Shown here one piece after another: positions 1 through 10,413 of a stretch of 64,000 nt of DNA. The notes under the pieces are model-generated. The model did no database searches. It was not told the DNA's origin and worked only from the letters and a program-made list of their open reading frames with translations. Each line of letters opens with the position of its first letter. Position 1 is the stretch's first letter. Origin of the DNA: Carpediemonas membranifera (taxonomy: Eukaryota; Fornicata); contig JAHDYR010000015.1 of the NCBI GenBank assembly GCA_019828565.1, forward strand, positions 1 to 64,000. The letters run 5' to 3'. Both the position numbers and the translations under genes were made by a program.

Positions 1-129
1 TCCATCCTTCCATTCCTTCTCCTTCATCCACTCCTCCTGCTCCACCTCCATTCCTCGATCCACCTAAAGATCAATCAACAACATCAAGAAAGGAACAAAA
101 GATAGATACTATAGACGTCCGTTACCTAT

Positions 130-858
130 TCAGCCAGGCGCAGGTACTGACGCGCCGTCTCTCGGAGCAGAAGATATACCATGGAGGGATGCGTTCTGGG
201 CAAGGCGCTTGAACGACACAACGAACAGCGGAAGTCGCTCCCACTCTCCTTGGGCCCAGTAGTGATGGTCGTACTCGAGTGATAAATATTCGTAGGGGGT
301 GAATTGTTCGAACGCACACGAAGAAGAGAAGCGGGAGCAGTTTCGTCTCATCAGCAGCAACACGAACAAGAACGTGACCAATGTGGCACTGCACATTGGT
401 CACGACCGGGTTGTCGTTGATGCGATGGACACCGATTGTTTCAGGGTTGGCGCTGACGCAAAACTGGGTTCCATCGATGAGGTAGTCGTAGTTACCATTT
501 GACTGGCGCTCATGGATGACCTCACCAGCATAGACACCGACCAGAGAACCGACGTCGATTCGGTGCGACGAGATGACCCCTTGGCCAACATCGGTGCCCA
601 TGAGGGACTTCTGTGGCTCAAGAAGGATCCCATCTGCGGTCTTAGCGATGCCGTTCTCAAGTAGTTCTTCGCCTGCATGCTCAGAGTCCGCCTTCTTGCC
701 ACCTGCACCGAGGAACTGCTCTCTATCCTCCTTAGAGAGCTTTTTTTCAGAGACATCAATTTCTCGTAATCATCTAAAGACATTGTAATGTTCTCCTCTT
801 CCTCTGATCCATCTGTAGCAACATGCGGGATCATGATAGTGTGCATTCCTGTTGTCAC
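130..858 (-). pseudogene. SET-domain protein, two frame breaks
   Basis: Reads as a SET (lysine methyltransferase-type) domain: GQGVISSHRIDVGSLVGVYAGEVI is the N-SET core, then a degenerate NHS-like stretch (RINDNPVVTNVQC), and FTPYEYLSLEYD near the end resembles the usual GEELTYDY motif. The N-terminus is acidic (DGSEEEENITMSLDDYEKLMSLKK). Two breaks are needed to read it through. One is at the 7-T run at 741-747 (7 A on the coding strand), where one extra A or a -1 shift joins MSLKK to LSKEDREQF. The other is near 300-330. The ATG at 858 is the first in the upstream frame. The canonical NHS asparagine/histidine pair is not clear, so activity is doubtful. Fold assignment is fairly sure; whether the breaks are decay, assembly error or programmed slippage is open. 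Confidence 0.6.
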
Positions 859-914
859 TCACAATTGCGAAACTCGCTCTCTGTTCCATAACCCTGCACA
901 TCGGATTTTGAACG

Positions 915-1518
915 ATGACGACAGACAGCCAACAGTGGATCGCATTTGAGCATCTTGCGGCTCTATACACCACTATAAAGCGTGGTAAGATAGAGACCGC
1001 AAGTCAATGCATCAACATGATCGAGGATTCCTGTGTGGAACGATTTGTGATGTTCTGGCTAACTACAGAGAACGCGGCGACGATTTACAACGAGAAAAAC
1101 GGCTGCTCTGCAGGAGAGCTATGGAGACGGAGTTGTGCGGTGCTCGGGTACGGACAGCATCACGAGAACAATATCATCTTCCTCTCGTGGTGTCGAGCAT
1201 GTATCGAGCATTGAGCGAGCATCAAGCGTCATGCAGCGTCACTTGGAGTTCCTGCATTGGGGCAAGATCGCCCTTTCCTGTAGCGGCAGGACGCTAGCTG
1301 ACTTTGCGACTCAGCACTTCCCCTTCCGTGTCTCTGATATTGAACGCAAGATTGTCTTCGTGATGGTCACCGTTCCCAATGAGTTCATGGTTTGGTATAA
1401 GGCGCTTGTTGACGAGAAGATCGATGAAGAAGAGTTTACCTACTACATCATTTATCGTCTTAACTCCAGCGCGAAGGATCACATGGTTGTTAATGCCCTA
1501 ACCTTCAAATATGAATGA
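915..1518 (+). CDS. unknown protein in two overlapping frames
   Basis: The ATG at 915 opens a frame (MTTDSQQWIAFEHLAALYTT...) that stops at 1214. A second frame covers roughly 1150-1518 (QRHLEFLHWGKIALSCSGR...NALTFKYE) and ends TGA. Both look protein-like and adjoin, so this is probably one ~195-residue protein split by a one-base frame break or a tiny intron near 1180-1220. I recognise no family. It lies divergent to the SET gene, 57 bp away, so the two may share a promoter. The R repeat starts 19 bp after its stop. Confidence 0.45.
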
Positions 1519-1537
1519 TCAGAGAGAGTGATGTGGT

Positions 1538-2050
1538 TAAATGGATTGCAAATGAGTCTTTTTAATGTCTCACCACCTGTTTGGGCCTCAGCGCTGTCGT
1601 TCAGGCCAATCCACGTTTGTGGATCCGTGCAGTTTATGGCTTATCGACCGGACATCTCCTGAACTGAGCGCCAGGGGGCGGAGGTGGCGTTGGCGTGGGG
1701 CGTGGAGGCGCTGGGGGCGGGGGTGGCGTTGATATTGGGCAATTACATAAAGTGCACGGTGCTTGGAATTTCATTCCAACCTCAAAATGGCGGGAAAGCA
1801 TTATTGGAAGGAACTAGTGGCAGCTATGCGGTTCTTTATACTGCAAAAGCAACCAGCTGTCGTCAAAAGCGCGCCATCTACCATCAATAACCAACATCTG
1901 CGTTGCACTCCACTGTTCTCGGTCGTTAATGCACAAAATCACTAAACAACATCAAAAGGACTGTTCATACGTTATTAAACATTGCTTGCTACTTCTGTTT
2001 CATCTTATTGTCGTTTACAGCTGTGTTGTCCTCAACAAATGCCAAGACAG
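1538..2050 (+). repeat. R repeat, copy A (~0.5 kb dispersed repeat)
   Basis: This segment recurs almost unchanged at 3351-3815 (+), 10414-10890 (-) and 19908-20424 (-). It starts TAAATGGATTGC and ends near AATGCCAAGAC. Inside are a 16-bp palindrome (ATCCAC-N4-GTGGAT, 1609-1624), the motif TAAAGTGCAC (1748-1757) and a TTGGAAT-N3-ATTCCAA palindrome. All copies hold a 52-codon ATG frame (1787-1945 here), but identity of the whole repeat means this is no proof of coding. Its 3' part ends in a pyrimidine-rich TTTACAG that resembles a splice acceptor. It could act as a 3' UTR plus promoter spacer between genes. Confidence 0.85.
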
Positions 2051-2184
2051 ATCAACGAGGCGTTCGCGGCTTCCCGTTGAAGACTTGCCATTGCCAGAGA
2101 GAGTGCCATGCCTGGCACGTCTCTCTTCTTGTCTGCCGCGTGAAGGAATCGACCAGGCTGGATTCATGTGCAGCTTATGCAGCA

Positions 2185-3353
2185 ATGGACACTCTGGAGT
2201 CAGAACTGCATTTGCAGCAGCTTATTGCTGCTATTGAGCTTACTTGTGGCCCTGTCCCATCAGAAAGAAACAACAGACAGGCCCGAAAGATCGCCGCGGT
2301 CATTTCTGGTGAGTTTGACAGAGCATTCGACCGTTTCTTGCGCGATCTCTTCGCCGACAGCCCGTCTATCATGAAGAGCTAGATCTCCTGGCGGAGATTC
2401 CCCAAGAGCCCATTGAAGATGTGCCTGTCGCGGTAGGAGAAACCGCCAAGCCTGCATCCAAGCTTCAGCCCAAGACCACCAAGTCTGCGAAGAAGAAGGT
2501 GCAGACAAAGAAGCTGAGACAGCTGGCGCCGCGACGCGCTGGTACGCCTGCCCCGACACAACAGCAGGTCATCGTACCACTCAAGAACCTCAGCCGCCAG
2601 GAAGAGACAAGCCTTGAAACGTGGATTCGCAGCGTGCCGAAAAACTCTGCCATTACCATCGATATCTCTGGGATGGATGGTTTCAACGCCAGTGAGTCGA
2701 CCCTTCACGAGCTGGAACACTCATTCCAGGAGAACAACGTCCGAGTTATTCGGGCCTGGATTGCTTACCAGCTTTGTCTCTACGACTGTTTGTCAAGCCA
2801 GAAGATTAAGTATAACGAAAACGTGGCCCCCAGCGACGCCCTGCTCTCAGTGGCTCTTCAGCAGCAGAGGATCTTTGTCCAGGCGAACAAGCAAGGTGCA
2901 CTTTCCACACGCCTTAACATAACGAAGACCCCCTTCTACAACAACGTTGTGGAGCGTCTGAAACTGATGGGTGAGACAGAAAGCATGATGTCAAAGTTCC
3001 ACAACATCATTGGTGTCATCATCATCCACTTCGCCGACTTCACTTCCTTGCTGAAGAACCGAATGATCCCGAAGGATAACGATACAGTCAGGGGCTTGAG
3101 CACCCTCATTGTTCACAGTCATCTGTGCATGGTTTACTCAACGGCGAAAGATATCCGTCCTGAGATCTACAATGCTCTGACGACAAGCAGTACATTCCCG
3201 CCAGACCTTATGGCGTTTGCAAGAATGGCATTTGGTCTCGGACAAACCGCGGCGGTGACCCATGAGTCGCCCGAAAAGCAGAAGCATGCGGACAACACAA
3301 TAGAGGATGATTCAGAGATCGAGACAAGTGGTAAGAGGGTGAGGACTGAGTAA
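2185..3353 (+). CDS. unknown protein (gene X) flanked by R repeats
   Basis: Begins at ATG 2185 (MDTLESELHLQQLIAAIEL...) and continues in a second frame to TAA at 3353. A basic Lys/Ala-rich linker (PKTTKSAKKKVQTKK) is followed by a ~230-residue globular part and an acidic/basic tail (ESPEKQKHADNT...KRVRTE). The frames join either by a one-base shift near 2340-2390 or by a candidate GT-AG intron at 2309-2376, which preserves frame but has a weak acceptor. No family is recognised. Copy A of R lies upstream and copy B begins exactly at the stop codon, giving an R-gene-R cassette. A diverged copy of its last ~100 bp occurs at 20422-20530 on the other strand, so it belongs to a small family. Confidence 0.6.
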
Positions 3354-3815
3354 ATGGATTGCAAATGAGTCTTTTTAATGTCTCACCACCTGTTTGGGCC
3401 TCAGCGCTGTCGTTCAGGCCAATCCACGTTTGTGGATCCGTGCAGTTTATGGCTTATCGACCGGACATCTCCTGAACTGAGCGCCAGGGGGCGGAGGTGG
3501 CGTTGGCGTGGGGCGTGGAGGCGCTGGGGCGGGGTGGCGTTGATATTGGGCAATTACATAAAGTGCACGGTGCTTGGAATTTCATTCCAACCTCAAAATG
3601 GCGGGAAAGCATTATTGGAAGGAACTAGTGGCAGCTATGCGGTTCTTTATACTGCAAAAGCAACCAGCTGTCGTCAAAAGCGCGCCATCTACCATCAATA
3701 ACCAACATCTGCGTTGCACTCCACTGTTCTCGGTCGTTAATGCACAAAATCACTAAACAACATCAAAAGGACTGTTCATACGTTATTAAACATTGCTTGC
3801 TACTTCTGTTACATC
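3351..3815 (+). repeat. R repeat, copy B
   Basis: Same unit as 1538-2050 and in the same orientation, beginning with the TAA stop of gene X. It differs in G-run lengths near 3520-3535 and loses similarity after TACTTCTGTT, about 35 bp short of the end in the other copies. It separates gene X from the convergent kinase gene. Confidence 0.85.
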
Positions 3816-3924
3816 TCCTTAGGACATTTACTTCTGATTCTGTTTCTGCTCTCTCTTCTCCAGCACCTCTGCCATCTCGAGACCTGTCAGCAGCATTGAT
3901 CTCATTCCTGCATCACAGAAAGTA

Positions 3925-5229
3925 TCAATCTCTTTTCGTCCGCTCAATCATTGCAATAAACTGCCTGTGCAGTCTTCCGCGCACACCTTTTGCGCACTTA
4001 TTGGTGCTCACCTGCCTGTATCCCTTGTGGCATGTGTCACAGCTGACGTTCTCGCGTCCATGAAGGTCTCTACCACACACTATGCAGCGCCGATAGAAGA
4101 CTTGACCCTCAAACCCTCGCTGACAGCAGTCGGTCAGTCTCTTTCGCTGAGCTGCAGACAGGGTGACCTCTTCTGTATCATCTAACAGAAGCGGACTCGG
4201 CTTGGCGACGCATTCATGCACGCGCATGATGACCTTGAGCTTGTCAAGACATTCGGCAGCAGTGGGACGCTTCGCAGGGTCGAAGTGGAGCATCTGCATT
4301 GCCAGGTCGTACAGGCTGAGACAAGTAGGTGGCGTGGTGCCGCGAATCGGGAGCTCAGAGTTCACGTTGACACACTCGAGGCAATCTTTGAAATGTGTCT
4401 GTGCCTGAGGTGACAACTGCAACTGCCCACCATAGAATTGGCACCAGTTCAGCAAGCTACCAAGCTTCAGCATCTTCTTCTTCTTCTTGTTGTCGATCTG
4501 CGCCATGTTTGCACCCATGTCAGTCACCTTCGCGGCAAAGGGGGACTTAGAGAGACCGTTAACGAGCATCATAATGACAATACCGCAAGAGTAAATGTCC
4601 GATGCAGGTGTCACGACATAAGAAGTGACGGAAAGAGCCCCTGCCGTCATGCGCGCGAGCTTGGAGGTGTCGCGTGCAGCAGGAATCACTGAGCGCGAGA
4701 CAAGGTACTCGTAGAAAAGCTCTGGGGGCAAATATCCATGGGTGCCGCGATACTCGGATGCGAATCTCAGTTGTATGGCCCACCTGTCGTCGCCATTAGC
4801 CGGCTTCCTCATTGCAGACCCAAAATCAATGAGGTATCCCTTCTGACTCTTGCTGAAGAGGAAGTTGTCTGGCTTAATATCGCAATGGACAACCCCGTGG
4901 TCATGCATGTAGCATACTGCCTGCAGCAGATGCGAAACATAGCGGAACTGCACGCTGGAGTGAGCCTTGCAGATGCCAGCGAAGGGGGTACAGTTGACCA
5001 AAGGAGCCATGAAGGCTGGATCACGGTCGACAAAACCTGTATCGACGACAGGGAGGACATGCGGACTGTCCTTGAGCGCTAGCAGGGTGGGAACCTCCAT
5101 ACCATAATGCTCATCAACTTTGATCACGACCTGCAGCTTTTCAGGTTCAAAGTCGTGCAGATATTGTCTACTATTACCAGGTAAGGAAGTAAGTCGCTCC
5201 AGCTTGTCGCTATCTAGCTCGAACACCAT
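3925..5229 (-). CDS. protein kinase with C-terminal zinc-ribbon-like module
   Basis: Uninterrupted 434-codon frame from ATG 5229 to a TGA. Visible kinase elements in order: the ATP-site lysine K37 (VVIKVDE), the catalytic loop H115-C-D-I-K-P-D-N (HCD instead of HRD) and DFG at 135-137 (LIDFGSA). An activation segment with GYLPPEL and a C-lobe DIYSCGIVIMMLVNG follow. All residues needed for phosphotransfer are present. After the kinase lobe (about residue 380 on) come two CxxC pairs (CIVCGRDLHGRENVSCDTC) and a basic tail, probably a zinc ribbon. Kinases of this loose type occur in protists, fungi and large DNA viruses; the subfamily cannot be fixed by eye. The start is the only good ATG and the frame has no break. 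Confidence 0.85.
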   Translation of the reverse strand: MVFELDSDKLERLTSLPGNSRQYLHDFEPEKLQVVIKVDEHYGMEVPTLLALKDSPHVLPVVDTGFVDRDPAFMAPLVNCTPFAGICKAHSSVQFRYVSHLLQAVCYMHDHGVVHCDIKPDNFLFSKSQKGYLIDFGSAMRKPANGDDRWAIQLRFASEYRGTHGYLPPELFYEYLVSRSVIPAARDTSKLARMTAGALSVTSYVVTPASDIYSCGIVIMMLVNGLSKSPFAAKVTDMGANMAQIDNKKKKKMLKLGSLLNWCQFYGGQLQLSPQAQTHFKDCLECVNVNSELPIRGTTPPTCLSLYDLAMQMLHFDPAKRPTAAECLDKLKVIMRVHECVAKPSPLLLDDTEEVTLSAAQRKRLTDCCQRGFEGQVFYRRCIVCGRDLHGRENVSCDTCHKGYRQVSTNKCAKGVRGRLHRQFIAMIERTKRD

Positions 5230-5393
5230 GCACAGGTAGCTGTGTGAAATTCGGTCTTAAAGTGCATTTCGCGACAGCTAGCTGTGCGTCGCAACGAGAG
5301 AAGTAGCAGTAGAAAACAAGCCAGGACTGGCTTATGAATGGTGTTTATGGACATCAGCTATGCTCCAATCATAAACTCTTCCTCTTTACAATG
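5230..5393. promoter_or_regulatory. short spacer upstream of the kinase gene
   Basis: 164 bp between the kinase ATG and the stop of the next minus-strand gene. It holds a small CACAG/CTGTG inverted repeat just before the kinase start, the motif TAAAGTGCA at 5258-5266 that recurs elsewhere in the window, and a GCGAC...GTCGC palindrome around CAGCTAGCTG. It must contain the kinase promoter. Assigning a function to any one motif is inference. Confidence 0.35.
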
Positions 5394-6623
5394 TCAGATG
5401 AAGGAAAAGACGATACTGTCGGCAGTATCGCTCTCTGAGCGCTCCTCATCAATCACATTCTCTTGAATCTCCCCATCACCATCTCTGCCCGCCACCTCCC
5501 CGCCATGCTCGTCGTGGTCGATCTTTGGTTCCTCATCGGCACTCTTGCATAAGTCCACCTCCTCACCAAAGGCGCCCTCCTCGCTCTCCTCGCGAGCTGG
5601 CACCTCGTAGTGCATCCACTCTGCCTGGTAAGCTGGCTCGTCGGACACCGCCTCCTCGTCAGTATCGCCCTCTCTCTCGCCCTCTGGCATCTCTGTCTCG
5701 CGAGTCAGCGAGCCGAACTCCGCCTCCTTGTCAGCCTCGCTCTGCCTCTCTTTCTTCTTAGTATCGTGAAGCTCGATCATTCTGGCCTTGAGCCTGTTGT
5801 AAAGCCAGCCATCGAGCATCGGCGGCACCAGGTCGGCAGAGCTTGTGATCTCCGGGTTGAGATCAAAGATCGTCGGGCGCTGCAGGGTCGTCAGGTGGCT
5901 GTTTGCCAGCTGGTGGCGGAACTGATCATCGGTGAGGCTGATGCGCTTGTCCATAATGACCTTCCGAACCTTGGTCAAGTCTCTGGGCCTGCCAGTCCGT
6001 CTCTCTCTCTCAATCTCCCGCGTCTTAAGCTGGTTGACATCGACATGCACCGGGGGCGCATAGCGAAGCTGGTTGACACTGAGCCCGACCTGCTTGAGAG
6101 CCTCCGAGAAGGTGCTCGGCGCTACATGAGACAGTGCGGATGAGGCCTTGGAGAATACTATCCAGGCAGCGAGCTCTTCGGGAAGCTGAAGAGCTCGCTC
6201 ACTGATGTCAATATCGCGGGCGGAAATAGCTGTCATGCCCGTGTGGCTGATGATAAGAGCCAGCGCATTGTAGGGGAAGACTAGTCGGACAATAGCTTCC
6301 GATGCGACAGGCTCAAACTGCCCAAGCGGCTTGACATTGTCTCTGCCGGAGTTTCGGAATGAGTTGACGGCACTGAGAGTGACAGCAGCGGTTGCCTTGT
6401 TCAATGATGCAGCAAAACCGGGCACAAGCGATCTAACATCCTCGGACCGGATCACGGAGAGCGCTTCGTCCTCGGTACTCCCTCGCTCACGTTGTACGAA
6501 TTGAACGAACCGCGAAAGGTTGTTTGCGACCGCTTTCCGGGAAGATTTCTTACTGATGGTGCACAACCAAGCATTCTTCACAGCTTCCATGGTTGTTTCC
6601 ATCTCCTGCGGGCTTCCTTCCAT
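5394..6623 (-). CDS. YR-fold-like protein lacking catalytic residues, acidic tail
   Basis: Intact 409-codon frame from ATG 6623 to TGA. Residues 13-60 resemble the SAM-like core-binding domain of tyrosine recombinases. Residues 119-140 (ALALIISHTGMTAISARDIDI) align by eye with the region around the first catalytic Arg, but that Arg is missing. Residues 170-188 (TFSEALKQVGLSVNQLRYA) match the HxxR box with N replacing H. Residues 235-255 (RHQLANSHLTTLQRPTIF) match the GHSSIxTTxxY box with Pro where the nucleophilic Tyr should be. The C-terminal third is Glu/Asp rich. If right, this is a domesticated or inactivated recombinase acting as a DNA-binding protein. The alignment is by pattern only. 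Alternative: an unrelated helical protein. Confidence 0.5.
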   Translation of the reverse strand: MEGSPQEMETTMEAVKNAWLCTISKKSSRKAVANNLSRFVQFVQRERGSTEDEALSVIRSEDVRSLVPGFAASLNKATAAVTLSAVNSFRNSGRDNVKPLGQFEPVASEAIVRLVFPYNALALIISHTGMTAISARDIDISERALQLPEELAAWIVFSKASSALSHVAPSTFSEALKQVGLSVNQLRYAPPVHVDVNQLKTREIERERRTGRPRDLTKVRKVIMDKRISLTDDQFRHQLANSHLTTLQRPTIFDLNPEITSSADLVPPMLDGWLYNRLKARMIELHDTKKKERQSEADKEAEFGSLTRETEMPEGEREGDTDEEAVSDEPAYQAEWMHYEVPAREESEEGAFGEEVDLCKSADEEPKIDHDEHGGEVAGRDGDGEIQENVIDEERSESDTADSIVFSFI

Positions 6624-7849
6624 CGATATACGGATTTCAGACTTTCGTCATGCACAAAAATTCGAATCTCTCCAAATGCCCAAAACAGTGGTCAAACCGT
6701 GTTCAGGGGTACAAAAGAGTGCCATAGGCACGTTCTTGCATTTCAAAATATTCTAGAGGTCGTTCATAAATTCTCAGATGGCCAACAGTACGAAAGTCTG
6801 AAATCCATTTATCATGAGACCCGACAAATTTGAAATCCATTTATCGGGTGGATACATCACTGTAGAGGGTATTCATGGATATAGGTGCCTTTTCGGTGCC
6901 GAGGGGAGTCAAAATTTGAGGTCGTGCAGGCAGAAAGTCTGAATTCCGTTTATCTCACCACTGCTTAGTGTTCATGGCAGACAACGGCTTCCTGGCGACG
7001 CCTGGGGTGTAAGGATTCGCTTGCCTCTGTGTTGTCGCATCAGCTTCGCTGAAAACGGGGGAACTGACCCGCGCATTCGCGCACTTTATGCTCGCAACGA
7101 GATTGAAATGGCGAACTTAAGAATAGAAAGAATACTGGCGGCTTTAACGTAGTAGGCATGTGCACAACATTAAGAATCATCAGTAAGCGGGCGCAGAGCA
7201 TCATTAAAGCAACAATAATCCCTAAACAACATCAAGTACCATAAGTCCACCACGTCCATACGATATGAACTATAAATGGAGCATAGATCAGTACAGATGA
7301 TTTGAAAGTACCAGGCATGGCCAGAATACCGCAATTATCGTCCGTTGATCCACGTGACCTCCATCTTGGTCGGTATCCAGAGAACCTCCGTCAGACGCTT
7401 GCAACGGAACATTTAGGGGGTGCATCCTGAATAGGGCCAGATTTGAGGGACCCTTGGTCTGACATGCCATGACCGAGTACTCTAGGGGCCTCCACAGTGC
7501 GTCCCGAGGTACGTTAGAGCACCACAGACCTTCCCCCAAAAGCTGACTCCTGGACCCCTTGGCCGGAGCTCGCCGAAACGTGAAAATCGGCGATGATTTC
7601 TCCGTATAACTTCATAGGGGGTTATATGGGGCTCGTTTCAGCCGCAGATAACGTCTCTTGGCCATATTAAATTTGCGAAAGGCCCCGGCTCGCTGGCCGG
7701 ACGATTTAATCAGCATCGGCGAGAATGGACGTGTGGGTAGGGCTAGGGGTGTGATGACGGCTGGTGGTAGTCACGGTGTGAGTGCTTACAAGCCGCAGGC
7801 GATATACATAAACTTTTAGTAACCATTTAACGTCTCTTGGCGATATACG
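6624..7849. other. 1.2 kb intergenic stretch with short repeated motifs
   Basis: No convincing gene. A ~22-bp motif around AAAGTCTGAAATCCATTTAT occurs four times: 6624-6647 (reverse), 6791-6813, 6831-6846 (part) and 6932-6954. The phrase TAACGTCTCTTGGC plus ATAT occurs at 7649-7666 and again at 7828-7847, just before the next ATG, so it may be a promoter element. The minus-strand frame at 7288-7539 has no support. Confidence 0.5.
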
Positions 7850-9568
7850 ATGCTAGACTTGTTCACTTGGCTGGAAGAAGCCACTGAGTTCGAGAAGAAG
7901 GAGCTAATGACCAAGATCAATGCAGCTGCAAGCGCTAAAGGCAAATGCGACGTCCTTCGCGCGCTTTTGCTGCCTAGGCGCGATTTACTCGCTACTGTGA
8001 TCAAGGAACGTACGTTACTGAGCGAAATTGTTTACACAGGTGTTAATCTCAAGCGTATTGCCACGTTCTTCCGCCTCACGCGCCAGGAGACGGAAGATAT
8101 GAAGAAGGACCTTAAGGCGCAGTTTATGGCGACGATGAAATTGAATGAGGGTGAAAGGGTCACAGGGGAACACAAGAAAACACTGAAGCAGGTCCTCGGC
8201 GGGGATACCTTCACGCACCTGTACGACGGCGAGGTGGAGAGCGCGCGTATTCGGGTGAAGAAGAGCATTCGTGAGGCTAGAATGAAGACAAACGCTAGGC
8301 TTGAGTGTGAACTCGCGAAGGAGGAGGACGAGGACATCAGGGATTGTACTCGGGTTCAGATGATGAAGCTGGCCGATGAGGAAGACCGAAAGGAGTTGGA
8401 AAAGGAGATGGAATACACGCGCGAGTCCAAGTATGACGTGGTATGGGAGCGAGTGTACGATGAGATCTGCGGTACTCGTCGTGTGCGGGCCCGCAGGGAT
8501 AACGCCCCCTGTCCCGGCGAGGATCACGCCGACCACGTGCTTCAGCGCTATCTCTGGGCCGACCAGATCGATACTCAGGCGCTTACTGGCGAGAAGACGT
8601 TGACCACGAGACTCCCTGCTGAAGCTCGAGTCGTACGTCGCGTGACAGCCAGTCTGATCTCTGCTCAGAAGACGGAGATCCAATCTCTCAAGGAGCAGGT
8701 CGAGCGGCTGAAGAAGCAGGTGACTGACGAGAGAAGAGACCATTTTCTTGAGTGCAGGCGTATCCATCATGAGCATGACGTTGGGTACCTTGCTTCCTGC
8801 GATGTTTCGTTCGCCGCCAGCCCCATGCCGCCACAGTCTGGCACGCTCTCCAGGACTTCCTGCCCCCGACGCGCAACGAACGAGCCCGAGGCCTCCATGT
8901 CTGTGAAGCGCTAGGCCCTCTTCATCACGCCCGAGAAGGCCAGGCCTGAGGACTCAGAGGAGGAGACAGAGGAGGAGCAGGAGGAGGCGAAGGAGAAGAG
9001 GGGTGAGGCAGAAGAGGAGACGGTGAACACATGCGACGCCTGCATCCAGACTGAGCCGGAGACTCAGACTCGCATCACCTCTGAGGCCGCGGTGCAGACG
9101 TGCATCAACGTGGAGGCTCTCACGACTAACTGTACCGCGATTCATGTCAAGAGTGACGGCAACTGCGTTGCATATTGTCTCCAAGCCATTGAGTTGGGTG
9201 GCCGAGTTGATGGCGACTTCGAAAAGTGGCAGCGTGGCCTCTGCTAGTCAGTGAAGGCCAAGTACTGGTCTAAGAAGAATGTCACGGAGCGTAGCCTGAC
9301 AGATCCGGACTCCGGCTACTATAACTCGAACGCCATCCGAGTCTGGGCAAGGAAGCAGAAGCGGAACATCCTTGTTGTCCAGTCATACGACGGATACAAC
9401 GGCATGCAAGGCATCTCCGCCATCTTATACCTGTTTGATGGCACCACCATGCTTGCACCCGATGCAGACTTGTGGGGGTTGACAGATAATTTCGCTATTG
9501 TCATCGAAGGCGATCCGGCTCACGCCACGCTGTACCAGAAGAAGTGCGAGGTCGTTGAGATTGAATAA
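7850..9568 (+). pseudogene. coiled-coil protein with OTU-like protease domain, two in-frame TAGs
   Basis: Starts at ATG 7850 (MLDLFTWLEEATEFEKKEL). The first ~355 codons are charged and helical, with a coiled coil near residues 285-315. A Glu-rich linker and then an OTU cysteine-protease-like domain follow in the same frame: VKSDGNCVAYCLQAI carries the D-G-N-C catalytic box and FAIVIEGDPAHATLY is a candidate for the histidine strand. The frame is interrupted only by TAG codons at 8912-8914 and 9245-9247, the second inside the OTU domain; the frame otherwise stays open to TAA at 9566-9568. It may be a decayed gene, a readthrough gene, or have unrecognised introns. OTU proteases usually remove ubiquitin; the target here is unknown. 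Confidence 0.55.
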
Positions 9569-9611
9569 AGATTTGGATATGCCTTTGTAGTGCGTTCGAC
9601 TGTGTACGTTT

Positions 9612-10329
9612 AGGAGAAGGCTGAGACGGAGAAGAAGGAGGACATGGAGGTGGAGACAGAGGAGAAGAAGGGTAAGTAGGCAGACGAGGAGGAGCCTGAC
9701 ACGGTGGTGCGTGGGCCGGAAGATGACGACAATATGTCAGTCGTGTCGATCAGTGACAACGAGCATGAGCCTGAGCTGGTCTTCGACGTACAAACCGCGA
9801 TCGACAGGATCCTGACCTGCCCTGCCAAGGAGATTCACCGTGACGGAGCCTGCATCGCTCATTCGCTCAACGACATTAAGCACGGCCAAGTACTGGGTAA
9901 GAATCGAATCAAACATTTCAAAAAAATCATCTGAGAGAACACACCGAGGAATCCATGGCCAAAAAGGCCGAGGGCCAGGTCAGGGGCACATGGTGGGACC
10001 CTTCCGAGCTGTTCAACGGCCAGGGCTGGCTGACAGGCACTGCTATCTCGGCTTGGACGCATCTTGAGAAGGAGAAGGTCATGGTCCTGCAGCGCAGAGA
10101 AGAGGAAGATGGTCGCATAGTCAACTCAGCGACTGTTTACGACAACGGAAGGGTCTACCCTCAGGATTTCAGAAGTCTGACTCAACTCAGTGATGCCATC
10201 AGGGAGATGGGCCACGAGAAGGTCATTGTCATTACGGGTAATCATGCCACGGTGTATCTCGTGGCGGAGCTTCTGTCAGATGGCACTGGTGAAGAGAGTG
10301 TGCCGAAGACAAGGAAGGGGAGGAAGTAA
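9612..10329 (+). pseudogene. second OTU-like domain, broken frame
   Basis: Directly follows the first OTU domain and repeats its layout: an acidic Glu/Lys linker (EKAETEKKEDMEVETEEKK), then IHRDGACIAHSLNDI with a D-G-A-C box, and VIVITGNHATVYLV with a plausible catalytic His. It is interrupted by TAG at 9677-9679 and by a frame change near 9930-9955, after TGA 9932-9934. The last segment runs open to TAA at 10329. It looks like a tandem duplication of the upstream OTU module and could be its continuation if the breaks are suppressed or spliced. Copy C of the R repeat lies just beyond in the opposite orientation. Confidence 0.5.
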
Positions 10330-10413
10330 ATGGTTTGATGTGTTCGGCTGTCTTTCATCTGTGAAATGAGAACAGGCGTGAGTGTCATGGACACAGATGG
10401 CCCGGACAGCGTT

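Noticed and set aside
1787-1945. 52-codon ATG frame (MAGKHYWKELVAAM...) identical in all four R copies
   Set aside because: The whole repeat is near identical, so conservation of the frame says nothing about coding; no codon-biased substitutions can be seen.
1538-3815. R copies A and B as LTRs of a retrotransposon
   Set aside because: No primer site, polypurine tract, target duplication or pol gene; the repeat starts at the stop codon of the cargo gene.
7288-7539. 83-codon minus frame in the 6.6-7.8 kb intergenic region
   Set aside because: No motif and no supporting context.
7850-10329. Reassignment of TAG to a sense codon in this genome
   Set aside because: Other genes end at TAG (for example 23217, 37857 and 37901), and only this locus has internal TAGs.
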